Source: Lepidonotus clava (taxonomy: Eukaryota; Annelida; Polychaeta; Phyllodocida; Polynoidae). From it: a DNA stretch of 64,000 nucleotides. Under the pieces are notes generated by a model, which ran no database searches, was not told the origin of the DNA, and saw nothing but the letters and a program-made list of their open reading frames with translations. Both the position numbers and the translations under genes were made by a program. The DNA is taken from NCBI GenBank assembly GCA_936440205.1, contig OW387145.1, forward strand, positions 15,747,396 to 15,811,395, given 5' to 3'. Every line of letters begins with the position of its first letter. The stretch's first letter is position 1. Positions 24,601 to 36,771 of this stretch are shown here, piece after piece.

Positions 24601-26780
24601 AATTTGTTTAATTAAGAATAGGGTTTGCCTTTTTCCCTTACTATGCATTTTTGCTTTTTAAGTTCATTGATACCTGCTATACAAATACAAGTTGATTTCG
24701 GGTTCAGAATAATCTGAAGGATGATCATAAACTTTTCCAAACGGCGGAGGGGTTTGGGGCCTCCTTCGTGTCTTCAAATAGGGCACCCTGGTTAAAAATA
24801 GGGGTACCATAAAACTGAAAGTCAAACTGTTTCCAGATACCACCGTAACTCGTGGTGTCTTTTAAGTGCAGGTTAGGCGACACTTAAAAATATCTCTGTT
24901 TCCGGTGGACCGGGTGGGCTTTAAAAAGATCAACCGGGCGGCCGCGATTTTTTTTCATTTTTTTTTCATTTTGGTAAGGCTAAAACAGAAATTTTTTGAA
25001 AAAAAAAATTTATTTTTTGAAAAATGAAAAAAAAATCGTCACACCCGGCTATAAAATTCTCACCCGGCCGGTCCACCGGGAACAGAATTATTTTTAAGTG
25101 TGGCCTTAGGCTTTCAACTGCGTAAACAGGTTACATGAATTTTGTTTAATGTTAAGCCCTATACCCACTGGGGCAATTCTGACAAAGTCGGCCAACTGAT
25201 CGGCGCTAAAGTCAGCCGATTTTACAAGAAGAATCGGCCGACTTTAGCACCGATTCATTTCAAACATGTACATTTCGATGTTGCATACTAACTGCTGATT
25301 TAAATCAGTGCGAAAATCGGGCAATTATCTGGGTAAAATCGGTCGCTTTTAGGGCCGATGAGCCGGCCGACTCGGTCAAAATCACTTAGTTTGTTTAAAA
25401 TATCTACAGATGAAATTTCCAGGCACAATTTCGATAAAATAATAAACAATTAAAGAAATGTTTTAAAGGTGAGCGTCTCAGTAGATACGTAGATATCAGT
25501 ATGAGTGTTAGTGAGCTTGAAAGGATCAATATGGCTTAATACTACCCAACATTGAGTTGGTGTATCTATGTCACAGACCCGTCATCAATATAACAGCCCT
25601 GGAGAGTGGCGGTGTTTTCTGGTACAAAGAACCGGCTGTGTGCCTTACCTGTTTACCTGGTGGCAACAGAGCCGCCGCCCGAGAAGGGTGAGTTATTGAC
25701 AGGTAGGAGCATTACCAACGTACCGACCACAAATATTTAGGGCAACTGAGGTACACCAACAGTCACTTAAATTCATACGTTTGCCTAGCTAGAAAAAAAC
25801 GTCTATACATATGATAATCAATACTGTATAACTAGAAATTTTAAATAGTTCTGGGAAAAAACTGTCCTTTTTCACCAAAGATTAAGCACTGAAAAGATAC
25901 TATGGTTTTCGCTCCCAGGGACACCCATTCCCTCTGTTTATGATCCCTGCTGGGTAGGCCTCCTCACCATACAACCCCAAATAACTTCACCACGTAGTGG
26001 ATACAGCCAGAGAATAAAGTCAAAGGAATTAACCCTTCACTTGAAGCAGAGTGTTGGACGTATGACTATACGAGATGCGGGTCAAGATTACCACCAATCC
26101 CCCTCCCTGTAAGCTGTCCACAGAACCCCTGACGTGGTTCATGATTTGTGAGAGTTCTGGGGCGGGTACGTAGACCTGGCTTACATCACTGACGGCCCTG
26201 GTGAACCCACAACGTCCCCAGGCCGGGCCTTCTGGGCGACCTCTGATATGGGGCAGGTGTGGATGGGGCATTATCAGAGTTGGGTTGAACATTGGTCAAA
26301 CCCTTTCCGCGTTTCTTATGTCAGCTTTACTATTTCATCTAGAGTAATTTCTCATTTTCAAATAGTGCAAATACATTGTTGGTATCAGTGGCGGATCCAT
26401 CTTCAGATAGATACAACTAAAGCACTATATCTTCTGTTTTATCAATGGCAGGAACAACTTATACTAAATTAAACGGCAGTAACTAAGGATGAATGAATTA
26501 TTTACATCACTAGCGCACCGTGTCAAAAATAATCAAAACAAAGTGCATCCAATGATACGGCGCCACGCCCTCAAAAACGATTCTCCTTAAATACGCCCAA
26601 CTCATTAACAACAGCCTTGACAGTGTTCTCGGGATTGAATTATATTTTCGGAAGCAGGAAGTGTTGTTGTTTTCGGTACTAACAGTGGTAGATGTACTCA
26701 CTGATGAGGAAGCAGGCGTTAACTGCGACCACGGCCACCGAGGCGGCCCACCACTCTGCCGACAGACACAACTCGCCCAT
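18601..26780 (-). CDS. Membrane-anchored disordered protein with a C-terminal, probably inactive PI-PLC X domain
   Basis: Minus-strand exons: 26780-26702, 23264-22174, 21912-20125, 19797-19710, 19487-18601 (TAG). Phases match at every join and the total is 3,933 nt, 1,310 residues. Residues 1-26 start MGELCLSAEWWAASVAVVAV and, with the next LLISG, make one transmembrane or signal-anchor segment. Residues about 27-986 are acidic, Ser/Pro-rich and disordered, with a Gly run and a repeated SGARPK motif; I do not recognise this part. Residues about 987-1310 are a full PLCXD-type domain (YPDWMSNLP, LAIPG, QLEAGVRYLD, EHGLY). Active PLCXD proteins have GSHDSF; here it is GSNVSF, so the first catalytic His and its Asp are gone, and the DIR arginine is His (about 1089). 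The second His (EHGL, about 1101) is kept. The upstream exons could be a separate gene, with PLCX starting at the ATG at 19794. Confidence 0.7.
21396..22441. promoter_or_regulatory. Five perfect CRE octamers inside PLCX-gene coding exons
   Basis: TGACGTCA occurs at 21396-21403, 21483-21490, 21528-21535, 22417-22424 and 22434-22441. All lie in coding sequence, mostly where the protein has Asp-Val-Thr. They match the CREB/ATF site exactly, but may only reflect codon use in a repeated dipeptide context. Confidence 0.45.
24876..25105. mobile_element. PIF/Harbinger-like MITE, 230 bp, in intron 1 of the PLCX gene
   Basis: Inverted repeats of about 45 bp start GGCGACACTTAAAAATA (left) and GGCCACACTTAAAAATA (right, reverse complement) and continue into GGTGGACCGG and GGGTG motifs. 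TTA lies on both sides (24873-24875 and 25106-25108), the three-base target duplication typical of PIF/Harbinger elements. The centre is two poly(T)/poly(A)-rich arms. No coding capacity. Confidence 0.75.
25172..25388. mobile_element. Second MITE in the same intron, about 217 bp
   Basis: The left end CAATTCTGACAAAGTCGG and the right end (reverse complement) GTGATTTTGACCGAGTCGG extend into further inverted blocks (GATCGGCGCTAAA / CATCGGCCCTAAA, then CCGATTTTAC on both sides). The inverted repeats are about 50 bp with several mismatches, so the element is older than its neighbour. Superfamily unassigned. Confidence 0.6.
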
Positions 26781-27200
26781 CCTGAGGCCGACGACTAGAA
26801 CACCAGCATCACCGGCACCAGGACAAGAAGGCTTTTAGTTGTGTACACTCCTATCTGTCTGAGATATCCCCGTCTGTTTTATCACCAGGAATGGCGCGGG
26901 TCGCTACATGGAAGGTATCCAGACGCTGTCAATTGCCGGCTACCTCCAGCCGCCTACCCCCGCGCGTGCACACCCCCCGTCGGGAGGGGCAGGCATGCAT
27001 CGATCGGCTGAACGCGCACTGCCCGACCAATAGAAACACATTCCCAGACCGATCGATGCCGGCTACAAACCGTGTAGCGGGGGATGTTTTTTACCGTTTA
27101 CCATAACCAACCACTTTGGTCTCCCGGCAACGACTTGGCGGTTCTCAGTTGTTATTGCGCGCCATAACCGGGTCGCATAGCAACGCAGGAAGTGTTTAAT
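26781..27200 (-). promoter_or_regulatory. Proximal promoter of the PLCX gene (transmembrane isoform)
   Basis: A GC- and CpG-rich island stands out from the AT-rich surroundings directly upstream of the ATG at 26780. An in-frame stop precedes that ATG with no other Met between, which supports it as the start. No TATA box is visible, consistent with a CpG-type promoter. The region to about 27.75 kb stays moderately GC-rich. Confidence 0.5.
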
Positions 27201-27929
27201 ACACCTGGCCGCCAAATAAAATCCACAAATATCTAGTCATATTACAATCATCTTTAGCAACTGAATGTCAATTAATTTTGATTCGGTTCATGAGTTAAAT
27301 TACAGGAGAATATAAAAGAATTGAAGATTTACGGTAATAGGCCTAGACCTTTTTATTTCCTCTCTATTCAAAGGTCACCGTGCGAGGCGAGGCAGGAAAT
27401 TGTCGGTAAATATAGAACCACATTCCCAGGCTTCCGTTTGGCGCAGTAGTGGTTCTTTCTGCGATGCCCAAACGGCGTCTGACAACCAGGTCTGACTATG
27501 ATGTGCACGGTTGTCGGACGGCCAAGTCTAGGTGCCACGACCTCCCTGCGCCTGGCCCTGTTCCCTTACCCCAGTTCAGTTCCTGGCATACGCAACTTTC
27601 ACTCCTTCCATACTGTGTGCAGACACACAGCACTTTTGTACTTAACGAAAAGCGAATAGCCGTGAGAACATGATTGATATCATTGGTCTTTGCAGACGTA
27701 ACTGATTTCTTTGATAGCCGCCCGCACCAACGGACCATGTTCGTGTACTACTTACGCTATTATAGTCGGCCTAGTTAGAACCAATATCAACGAGATAACG
27801 AGACTTGTCTCGGTGTAACTGTAAGCCCGTCGGGTGTGGTGTATTTTGGAACCATTTTGGTATTAGGCACAACGAACTACATGTAAACTGCATTTCCTAA
27901 ATGTGAACGTGTTCAGATCTACTGCGCCG

Positions 27930-28139
27930 CAGGGGCAGTTCTAGGATTGGGGGGGGAAGCTCCAGGGGGTCCTGACACCCCCTCTTATGGTGGCAGGAGA
28001 CTGCCTAAAGAAGAAGAGGGGGAGAGAAGAAAGATACAGAATCTGCGTAATTTCGCGATGTTATAGCACTTTGCCTATATGCTGCCCCTACCTTCTTTTT
28101 TTCTATATTTAAATCCAGGTATCCTGTATCCGCCCCTGC
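27930..28139. mobile_element. hAT-like MITE, 210 bp
   Basis: The element begins CAGGGGCAGTTCTAGGATT and its right end, reverse complemented, begins CAGGGGCGGATACAGGAT. CAGGGGCGGAT-type ends are common in non-autonomous hAT elements. The interior has G-rich and C-rich runs and a GA-rich stretch. Target duplications are not clear. Upstream of the proximal promoter of the PLCX gene. Confidence 0.55.
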
Positions 28140-29230
28140 ACTGACACTAATTACCAACGAATACATTCATACACCCTATACATATACATCTCCTTTGCGA
28201 CCGTTTTGTCATCCTCGCCAAGTTTCAATTGCCTTTCCTGGCAAACACGTACAAGGCGTAACTAATGTATCACAGGCAATTGACTTCACTTTGGCAGGGT
28301 TCCATGTTGGAAGGCTAATTTCAAGCGCCACTTTCATCTAATATCATGAGGCTACCGTAAAACTGCATCTTGCATTTGGTTCAACACCCTCTTAATTTTT
28401 GCTTGCTGCACATAAGAGAACCTGTACTACACAGATTGTGTATCGTCTATATTACGGTCTTGTTATTCTTAACTATTTTCTTTTTTAACTTAATACACTT
28501 ACTCCGTGTATAACCTTTTAAATTCTTTACCGGATTGATCAGGATTAGATGTGCGTTTTATAATACAGATTAACACATGCCTATTAGCTGTCAACTACTG
28601 ACACTGAAAACGGCACGGACTTTTCAATTTGTCGGCATCTCACGGGAATTGTGTGTGTGTAAATTTCCCTAAATATTTTATTTCAAGCGTTTATATACAC
28701 TATATCGCTGGACGTATGAGACTCTAAAGGTCAACAGAAAGGGTAATTGTTTTGGGGCCACGCCAGCCGAGTATTTGACTTCCGGGTCAGTTCAAGCTGT
28801 GAGGTTTGATTTACCCTTACTTTCATTGAATGTTCTCTTACCTTAGGCAAGTGAACTTTATTGGCCTGATTCGCCCTTACGCTTTTACAAAGAGACAATC
28901 ATAGAGCTGCACATCCCGAACACCTTTAATTTTAACACTTACGTCATATTAAGCGAGGTCATTCCTTGTTGCACACTGACTGTCAGACACCAGGGTCACT
29001 TTTAAAAAGGTTCGTTTACTATCCAGCGGGTAACCAGAAAAAAAACAGTCGGAAGTTGCTTTTATTTTTTTGTTAACCAGTAGCTTGCAGAAAAAAAATC
29101 CGGATATTTTACGGGTTACACTCTCGGTAGGCAATGCTTTTTGGTTATACGGTTGAACAAAGGGTGTCACATAAACAGTCAGAAACGTGCCTGATTTTTC
29201 AAATCTTAGCTTTTTAGTTCGCCACTCCCG

Positions 29231-30000
29231 CATCAATGCGACAGTGTATGTGAAACATTTTATTACTGTCCAGTGTCAATGTGTATGGAAGTCAAGGGAT
29301 TGGTTGAACATTTGTACCAACATTCTAGAGCGGTGTGACTGTTTGTCTGGGACATCTGGTCCCGTGGACATAGTATAATCCTGACAAATAAATTGATTTT
29401 AACGAGAGTTGGCCAGTTTCCCTTATATTTCCTGTATTCTTGGAAGCAAACGAATATCGTGGTCGGTAAATCTGTATGCTATTTAAACTTTTATTTTTGG
29501 ATTAATATTTGTACTTCAGAATATTTTTTCAGGGGGAACAAGTTATAAGACATAGCATGTGACATTGAATGTAACTTAGCTTGCCTCTGACGTCAGATCT
29601 GTACTGATCTGGCCGCATCAATGTCACAGCGTATGTGAAACTGTTTATTGTTATGTCAGTGTCTAGTATCAATGTGCATGGAAGTCAAGTGATTGTTTGA
29701 GCATTTGTACCAACATCCTAGAGCGCGTTGCTTTTGTTTGTCTGGGACATCTGGTCCCGTGCACATAGTAAACACCTGACAAATAAATTGATTTTAACGA
29801 GAGTTGGCCAGTTTCCCTTTAATGTATTCTTGGCAGTGTAAAACGAATATCGAAGTCAGCTAATCTGTTTGCTGTTCAAACTTTCATTTTTGGTTCATTT
29901 TTAGATTACTATTTCAACTTCAGATTATTTTTTTCAGGGGCAGAATGTTACAGCATGCGACATCGAATGTAAGATGGCCACTGATGCCAGATCGGTACCC
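29231..30000. repeat. 385 bp head-to-tail duplication with a conserved hairpin
   Basis: CATCAATG at 29231 recurs at 29616 and the two units (29231-29615, 29616-30000) align along their whole length with scattered substitutions and short indels. The best conserved blocks are TTTGTACCAACAT, the hairpin GGGACATCTGGTCCC (29349-29363 and 29744-29758, identical in both), and AAATAAATTGATTTTAACG followed by GAGAGTTGGCCAGTTTCCC. No frame is conserved between the units. The function is unknown. Confidence 0.8.
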
Positions 30001-32409
30001 AAAGGCAAGTCAACGCACTAAAGCATACTATAGAATACAATTTAAGTGGCAATATTGGGTTTTCTAAAAATGTCTAGCTAATATGTGGGGATTCAATACT
30101 GTGCTAAATATTAAATATAAGCTAATCATGCTGTTTATCTCTAAATCACCTAAAGACGAAATGTCGCTGGAAAACTTGACATTCTTTTCCTTAATTATCG
30201 TCCTTCAACGTGAAATTGAATTATTATTGAACGTCTCTTTTAATAGTGCCTGGAGACAATTAAAACCGTAATATTTATGATAATTCGACCGAGAATTGTT
30301 CGAAATTTCTAACCCTTATTTACCATAAAATGTTATTTACAGGACGAAACCTAACTTTTGAGTTTCCTTTCTTCTAATATGTGTGTACCAGAAAACCACG
30401 TTTATAGCTGTACCATGGGTTTAGTATATAATAAAATATTATTTGAACATCGCTAAAGAATCAAACCATAAGTAATGATCTGGATCGGATTATGGTTAGA
30501 TCAACTATAGACTCTGTCTCATATCTACTTGAGGGCTACGAGCCGTTCATCTTAATCCCGTGTTTTGCCTAATTCTGTCTAATTCAATCCCGAGGATTAA
30601 GCCGGGTTATGTGATTACAAGCCGTCGGGCCCAGTTTATAACAGGCACCCTCACTTTCGGTATAACACCATGACCTTATTTACTCCCGATTATACGCCGC
30701 AGTCTATAAACTGGATTTGAAGGTCCCACAAAACGTTATTATGGCGAGAAAAAGGCTCAAACTGGAGCATGACGGCACACCTGGACGTAAAAAATGACCC
30801 CCCCCCCCGCCGTTACGGCCAGCAAAATTTAGATCCCTTTAGGAAAACATACATAACTTAAGTAACTGCATATCAGGGGAGCTAACCTGAGACAAGGGTA
30901 CATACATATGTTCAGCCTCTTCCGAAAATCAAACTACTGTCATGGTCCAATGAGTCTCAACCAGTTTACTAAATCTGACTCGGGTCAGTGGCCGCGTGAA
31001 GCTCTACTATGAGACATTGGTGTTCTTTGAAATCTAGATTTAAAACTCAACGTTTCTAAGAAGGCAGGAGTGAAAAATAGCGGTGGCTAGTATCTACCTG
31101 CGTGGTTTTACTTCATTCTCTAAATTTCATTCTAACACAGATAAGAAACTTGCAGTATTTCTATAAAGGCACATGCAGGTTAATTTGGACTGTTTTTTTC
31201 TCTCTCGAAAGACGTAAATCTTTTTAGAAACCTTTAAGTATTTGCTGTTATATCGATCTATCACCTATATCTCATTACACGTAAAGGTACATGTACATAG
31301 TTATGTGCAAATACGGTTTGAAAGAAGGACAATTAATATTCAGTAATTCAGGATTTGCTTTACAGGGATCTTTTCTACGTTCTTTCTTTGCCGATATACA
31401 TGTACGTGTAATTATATTCGTAATGGAATACACTTCCAGAACTGTCGAAAACTGTATGTGACTCAGTCACGCACATGTGCCACTTCCGTACCAGAATACG
31501 TGGAAGAAGTATGGAAGTTTCTAAGTATGATTATCAGTGGTAAGTTATTCATGGTCTATTTTCATTGTTATAGAGGTACTGGGCCAACATAGCGTGACGA
31601 ATCCATACATGGGCCCCCTACTGACTTCTTTCTATAGCCATAATGTTTCGTGAGACCTTGCAACGCAGCGACAAGGTCATATCACTTCAAGTTTATTATC
31701 ATTATCTGAACCGAGCTCAACATAATTTAAAGCAAAAATATCTACATCAATACCATTTAATATCAATTTAATGTTATTTTGTAGACGTAGAATCAATGCA
31801 TTGTACGCTTTTTGGCAACGGTGAACACATGGACAGTATTTAGGTAGTAGGAACACCTTATTCTAAAGCATGCATCCTGCAGCTCCGGTGCACCGTGGAT
31901 TTCGGACACTGCAAATATTTGTCTTGTGTTCATTACTTTTTAATTAATATTTTCTACTGAATTTGAAACCTCGTATGTAATATCTAGATATATATATAGA
32001 TACACATAAATTATATCACTGGAAGATTGTGTCATTATGTCAAATTCAAATAAACATTTAAGAATAGGAAAATAAAAATATAGGTAGGATACCCGGAACT
32101 AGACTATCTGCTTCTTTGGCAACATGGACACTAAATACACTGTCACGTGCACTTTTTTTGTAGACAACGCCGTCTAAAAAATCATTCTTTGGAAAAAACA
32201 TATCATTGTGGTCTTCATTTCATTTTGTTACTTAGTGATGAATTATTGTAAATATACGACGTGCTACGTTTTGGATGCAAAGTTGTTTTACAGTTGCCTA
32301 GGAGCAAATCGTACAATTCCCAGCTTCGGCAGAAGTCTAAATTAATCCAGGTGTGTGTAGATTATACCTGTGTAAAAAGTAGAGAACTATAGAGCAGGGT
32401 TTGACCTAC

Positions 32410-32713
32410 CTAGGGCGTCGACCCTGCCGCCGGTGGGGGCGACCGTCGGGGTGCGGCGTACGTTCACCACCACCATGCGGTGGTACAACGACTGGATGAT
32501 GAGCTCCTCGACCGTGATCATCGTGACGGCGGGACCGGCCTTAATCCACTGATAATACTACTCCTGCTCCTCTCCCTGGGATTCCTCCTGCAGCTGGGGT
32601 CCTGCCCCGACTACTACCATGGTCAGAGTGTCCTCCAGGCCGGGCCCTGGAGTAGTGGGCTCAACCTGCCGCCGCCAGCCATGCCTGGGGAGTGTCGACT
32701 GCTGCTCTATTGA
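32410..32713 (-). CDS. Alternative first coding exon of the PLCX gene (no transmembrane segment)
   Basis: Coding part 32521-32410: 37 codons starting MITVEELIIQSLYHRMVVV, then one base and a good donor (CTAG|GTAGGTC). The exon ends in phase 1, exactly like the transmembrane first exon at 26780-26702, so it can splice to the acceptor at 23264 in the same frame, giving a 1,321-residue protein without the membrane anchor. The exon starts at a strong acceptor (TGCTTTTGCAG, exon base 32713), and its 5' UTR part (32713-32522) contains short upstream ORFs. The stretch is GC-rich and codon-biased, unlike its flanks. RNA evidence is needed, because phase agreement alone has a one-in-three chance. Confidence 0.55.
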
Positions 32714-34652
32714 CTGCAAAAGCAATAACCGTGTTGTTAGATGGGCACACCTGGTTGGATCACTGCATGAATTGTACAGGCTATGACACATACACATGTA
32801 TATTTGCCAATGCAGCTGACATCGATGATTAACTTAAAAACCCGAAATTGCAATGAATGACGCACGGCACCATACCCCCGTTTCTCCTAAACACCACTAC
32901 AGCCGATAACTGAACAAAAATGGTATTTATAAATGTAGGTGCGATATAGATCAAATCTTCCTATCATGTGAAAAAGGCAATTTTTTGCTATATTTATGAG
33001 GGCATCTATTCTATAAACATCACTAATTCATTATGAAGATTCATGGTTTATGAGGTATGGATCAAGATTAGGTCCAGATTAGACTATACTGTTAAACAGT
33101 TGGTTTGGCCTAGGCCAGAAAAAAATAAATTACAAAATGCAAATAGAGCAAAGCACATAAAAAGAGTTTTTGTTTAGTCTAAAGTAGAACAAGTTATCCA
33201 AGCCTTGCTCATTTGCTAGGACAGGAGAGCCAACTTGTTTATAGCGGTTTTCTTTATTCATGGTATAGCACTATAATGTCAACATTAAGCACAATGGGAT
33301 CAATATCAATCTTTTTATAATGATTGCCTCCTGAGCAAGTGCTGCTTATATTTTCCTGCAGAAAGGCAAAATGTAGGTGCCCTAGATTTACAAATGTTAT
33401 CTTTGGGGTAATAATTAATATATAATTATGATATGTCAGAGTCTGATTCAATTTGCACAGAAATGTCTTACCCGTCCCATCTCAACTTTAACTGCCCTGG
33501 TCAGACAGGCAGATAGTGCGTAATGTGGAGCCCGGATGTTAGTAGACTATTAGGTCCGACTAATCAGGATGGTATAGGTCCATTTTATTTAGGACGAGTA
33601 CACCCTTATTGCTATCGTTATCTTTGTGAGAATTATCGCTGCATTGCGTTGTAACTAAGTGTGTTGCAATGATGATGGTGATTGTTAGAGTTTAACAGTG
33701 GGCTAGTGCCCACCATATCCATATGTGTGCATGAGAAATATGATTTGCCAAAGACTTCCATTTTGACAAACTTGCTCAGTGTTTCAGGTCGCAAAATGGA
33801 CAATTTATTAGACAGTAGTGATTTGGCGAGTGATCTAGGTCTAGCAGCTGCACGACCCCTACATGTTCACCCTGCCAAACCCCTAAGGCTAAGCCGATAC
33901 TTGTGACGTTATTTTGCAAAACCTGCAAATCCCCTTTATCTTGTAAATTTCATGATATCAATATGAAGCCACTATAGTCAAAATACAGAAGAATTGTTTA
34001 TTGAAAGACCTATAGGTATCAATATATTTTCTAGATAGTTTTACTAGAAATTGTGCCTGGAATGGTTTCTGAATTTTCAAGAATTCCTGAGTCTATTTGT
34101 GTCGGGTGAGGAAAAAAATGTTGAATGGACTTAGATACCCTAATTTTGTACCTGTCTATGACTATGACTATCGTCTATGTAGCATGTTACCTCATAGAGA
34201 TACATAATAGATCTATATGATCTGGCTACCTAAGGCTAAGGGCAGTAAGGCTAAACACAATTATTATTTTGCCTAATCAATCAATCTACATAGGACGGTC
34301 ATGGGCACAAGTATTTTAATACTATACAGCTGCAATTACAATCTAAGTACGGCTGATTAAACCAAGGTCAAAAAACGGTGTCATTTACTGACGGGGCGGT
34401 GCGTGACCGGGAATGAATGAACAGCAGGCGGCCTAGTGTTGACCAACCGTACCGAGCTGTCACTGATCCCATGTCAACCTTATCAACGACTTACTTGTAA
34501 CTGTCATGACATTCTTTTAGTCCCGATCCTTCTGTCCCAATAATCCACAATTGTACAAAATGGTCAGATCTGATTTAAAATGATGGGATACAGATATTTC
34601 CAAGTGGCCTTAAGCGTTATTTGAAAGGAGAAATTAGAAAGCTGTCCTTACC

Positions 34653-34880
34653 TCAGGCTGTGACTCTAGACTTTAGTAGTGGTGGTTCTTCTTGTTTGTT
34701 TGGGTCCTTTCCACGTCACTTCGTCTCCACATAGTCTTTGGCAAGGTATAGAATGATCCTGCATGTAAAGTGTATACCTCTTGTCAAATCCGGAGCAAAT
34801 TCTCTGTCATCTGTGCGCTCTACCAACCAACAACACCGTTAGTGTTCTTACCGCCGCTTGTCGCAACCTTTATAATATAT
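34653..34880 (-). other. Candidate distal 5' UTR exon of the PLCX gene
   Basis: On the minus strand a consensus donor (CTGAG|GTAAGG, exon end at 34652-34653) is followed 1.9 kb on by the strong acceptor of the alternative coding exon at 32713. The upstream limit is a guess. No long frame is present, so it would be untranslated and would place a distal promoter near 34.9 kb. Confidence 0.35.
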
Positions 34881-36771
34881 GCCAGTTCCCGGGCCACAAT
34901 TAGGTCAAGTTGACGTCACGTGGTTAGCTGCGCTGATACCTGGCGCGTGCGAGTACTTTCATTTTGAGTTGGTTACCAGCATAGTCCATAGGCTTTCCCG
35001 CTCACACCTGCACTCTTTGATAACTGTGAAAATAATGCGCCGTAGTATAGTGTAGAGCAACTCTACCTCCGGGGAGTTGACCTTAACGTTTAGGACAGCA
35101 TCTATAACGTCGCAACAAACTGATGGCTTTTGAAAGCTAGATCTAGTAACTTTATACCGGTTTTCAGCAAACTATGAAAGGCCAAAAAAAGATAAGAGAA
35201 GAAAATAGTTGTGTCCCGGTAAAATAGGTCGAAAAAAAATAGGGCAGGTAGGTCGATTTTTTTAAACTTATTATTACTTTTTTTTTGCTTTTTTTTTTAC
35301 TTACCAAAGAGACCCAGCCAGTGTTGGAAATAAAAAAAATATTCCAAATATCCCCACAACACATATTAGCGTCTAAAATACATGCTCTGAGCATCTACAA
35401 GTTGTTTTATGGTTTTCCTTGCATTTTAGGTCAATTCTTTTTGATTTTGATTTTGATTTTTTTTTTTTTTACAAATTTCCTAACAAAAAAGTTATCGTAG
35501 GGCAAAAAAATTAGGGTATGTACGGTACGTCACCTGAACACAACACATTTTTTTCTTTTCTTTTTGCCTAATGTCAATAATGTAGTGACAAACAATAATT
35601 ATTGAAAACCTTTATAATATTGGAGAGCCGCAAATTTGCATGTTACACAATATGATATTATTGGCGTTGGTGACGATAACAGTATAATTCTGTACAAGGC
35701 CTTGCATAGTTAGTAACACTAGACGGCTAGGGAGAAAACGGTTCTTCAGGTACCAGATTTTTTCTTAAATGGGCCCCAACAAGAAAAAAAAGGACTGCCC
35801 ATGAGTCGAGCGAGCAAAGGATTAATACGTACCCCCGAATAACGATCTAAATGAGGGAGGGATTAACTTCCAGGATCCACCCTAATCATATCTGGACCCC
35901 TATCAATTGCTCATGGATTCAAATCAATCGCGTTTAGATCAGGCCATTCTAATAAAAAAAATATCTGGCCCGTCTTCTTTATTTACACCACCAACTAGAA
36001 TGGAAACATGATAATTACTAGGACGGCCTCAGGCTCATTCTTCATATGATTATGATTACTTTGGTTGATTTTAGCAAGGTCTGTCTGAGACACTTTGCAA
36101 ATGACTTTAATATTGAAAAATAAAACAAGGAAGGTGTATTTTAATAACATTTCCTAGTGCAATTCATACAGAAAAAATGGGGAAAAGATCTAGATCTAGT
36201 ACTTTCAAAGAAGCACAGTATGGTAGATCTATTGGATGTGGCACAGTGAGTTTTACGGAAAGTACTGCAGGCGCGGATTTAGGGGGGGGGGGGGGGCGTG
36301 TCAGGCGTGCGCCCCCACTATTTATGACCAAATTATATTAAATTTGTTGATGTAAAATTCCTGCCTGGTAATTGGGACAAGAAGACACACGAGCAAAATG
36401 TTTGCTCTCTCCCTCCATACGTTGTACACAGCTTGCCGCGAAAGAAGGTTCCACGGAGCTCGACACAAACTTATGGTTTAACCAACCAAACAACCTAAAA
36501 CTTAAGTTCTAAAAGTAAAACGTTGAACTTGACAGTTAAAACAAGATTTTGAGTCTTGAAGTTGAACGTAGATTCACGGTTCGTGCTATGAGTATGATGG
36601 ATCTCTGTTGCCGTTTGACTCCACGTCGACACCCTAACCTAGACAGTGTCTAGGTTCTCTTGATGTCGACTAGAATACTGTAACTATCTTGTAAATAGTT
36701 TTACCATCAACTTGAATAGATTTCTTGCTGCAAACCTTGCGCCCTGCTACAGTAGAACACAATTCATGGGG
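34881..36771. other. Spacer between the PLCX gene (-) and PRC1 (+)
   Basis: The two genes diverge across this spacer. It is AT-rich, with long T runs at about 35275-35300 and 35450-35471 inside a low-complexity stretch (35215-35530) that resembles a degraded repeat. A run of about 15 G lies near 36281-36296, just after GCAGGCGCGGATTTAGG, an end similar to other inverted-repeat elements here but with no partner end found. No gene is seen. Confidence 0.5.

Larger units (their letters stand above)
27201..32409. other. Sequence between the two candidate first exons of the PLCX gene
   Basis: This would be intron for the distal isoform and upstream region for the proximal one. It holds the hAT-like MITE at 27930 and the 385 bp duplication at 29231. 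A C-homopolymer lies near 30799. I see no other coding sequence. Short ORFs such as 28949-29236 (-) and 30083-30271 (+) are AT-biased and look random. Confidence 0.5.

Noticed and set aside
26029-26292. Minus-strand 87-codon ORF, moderately GC-rich, in the PLCX-gene intron
   Set aside because: It has acceptor- and donor-like sites, but no phase-consistent joining to the flanking exons and no recognisable motif.
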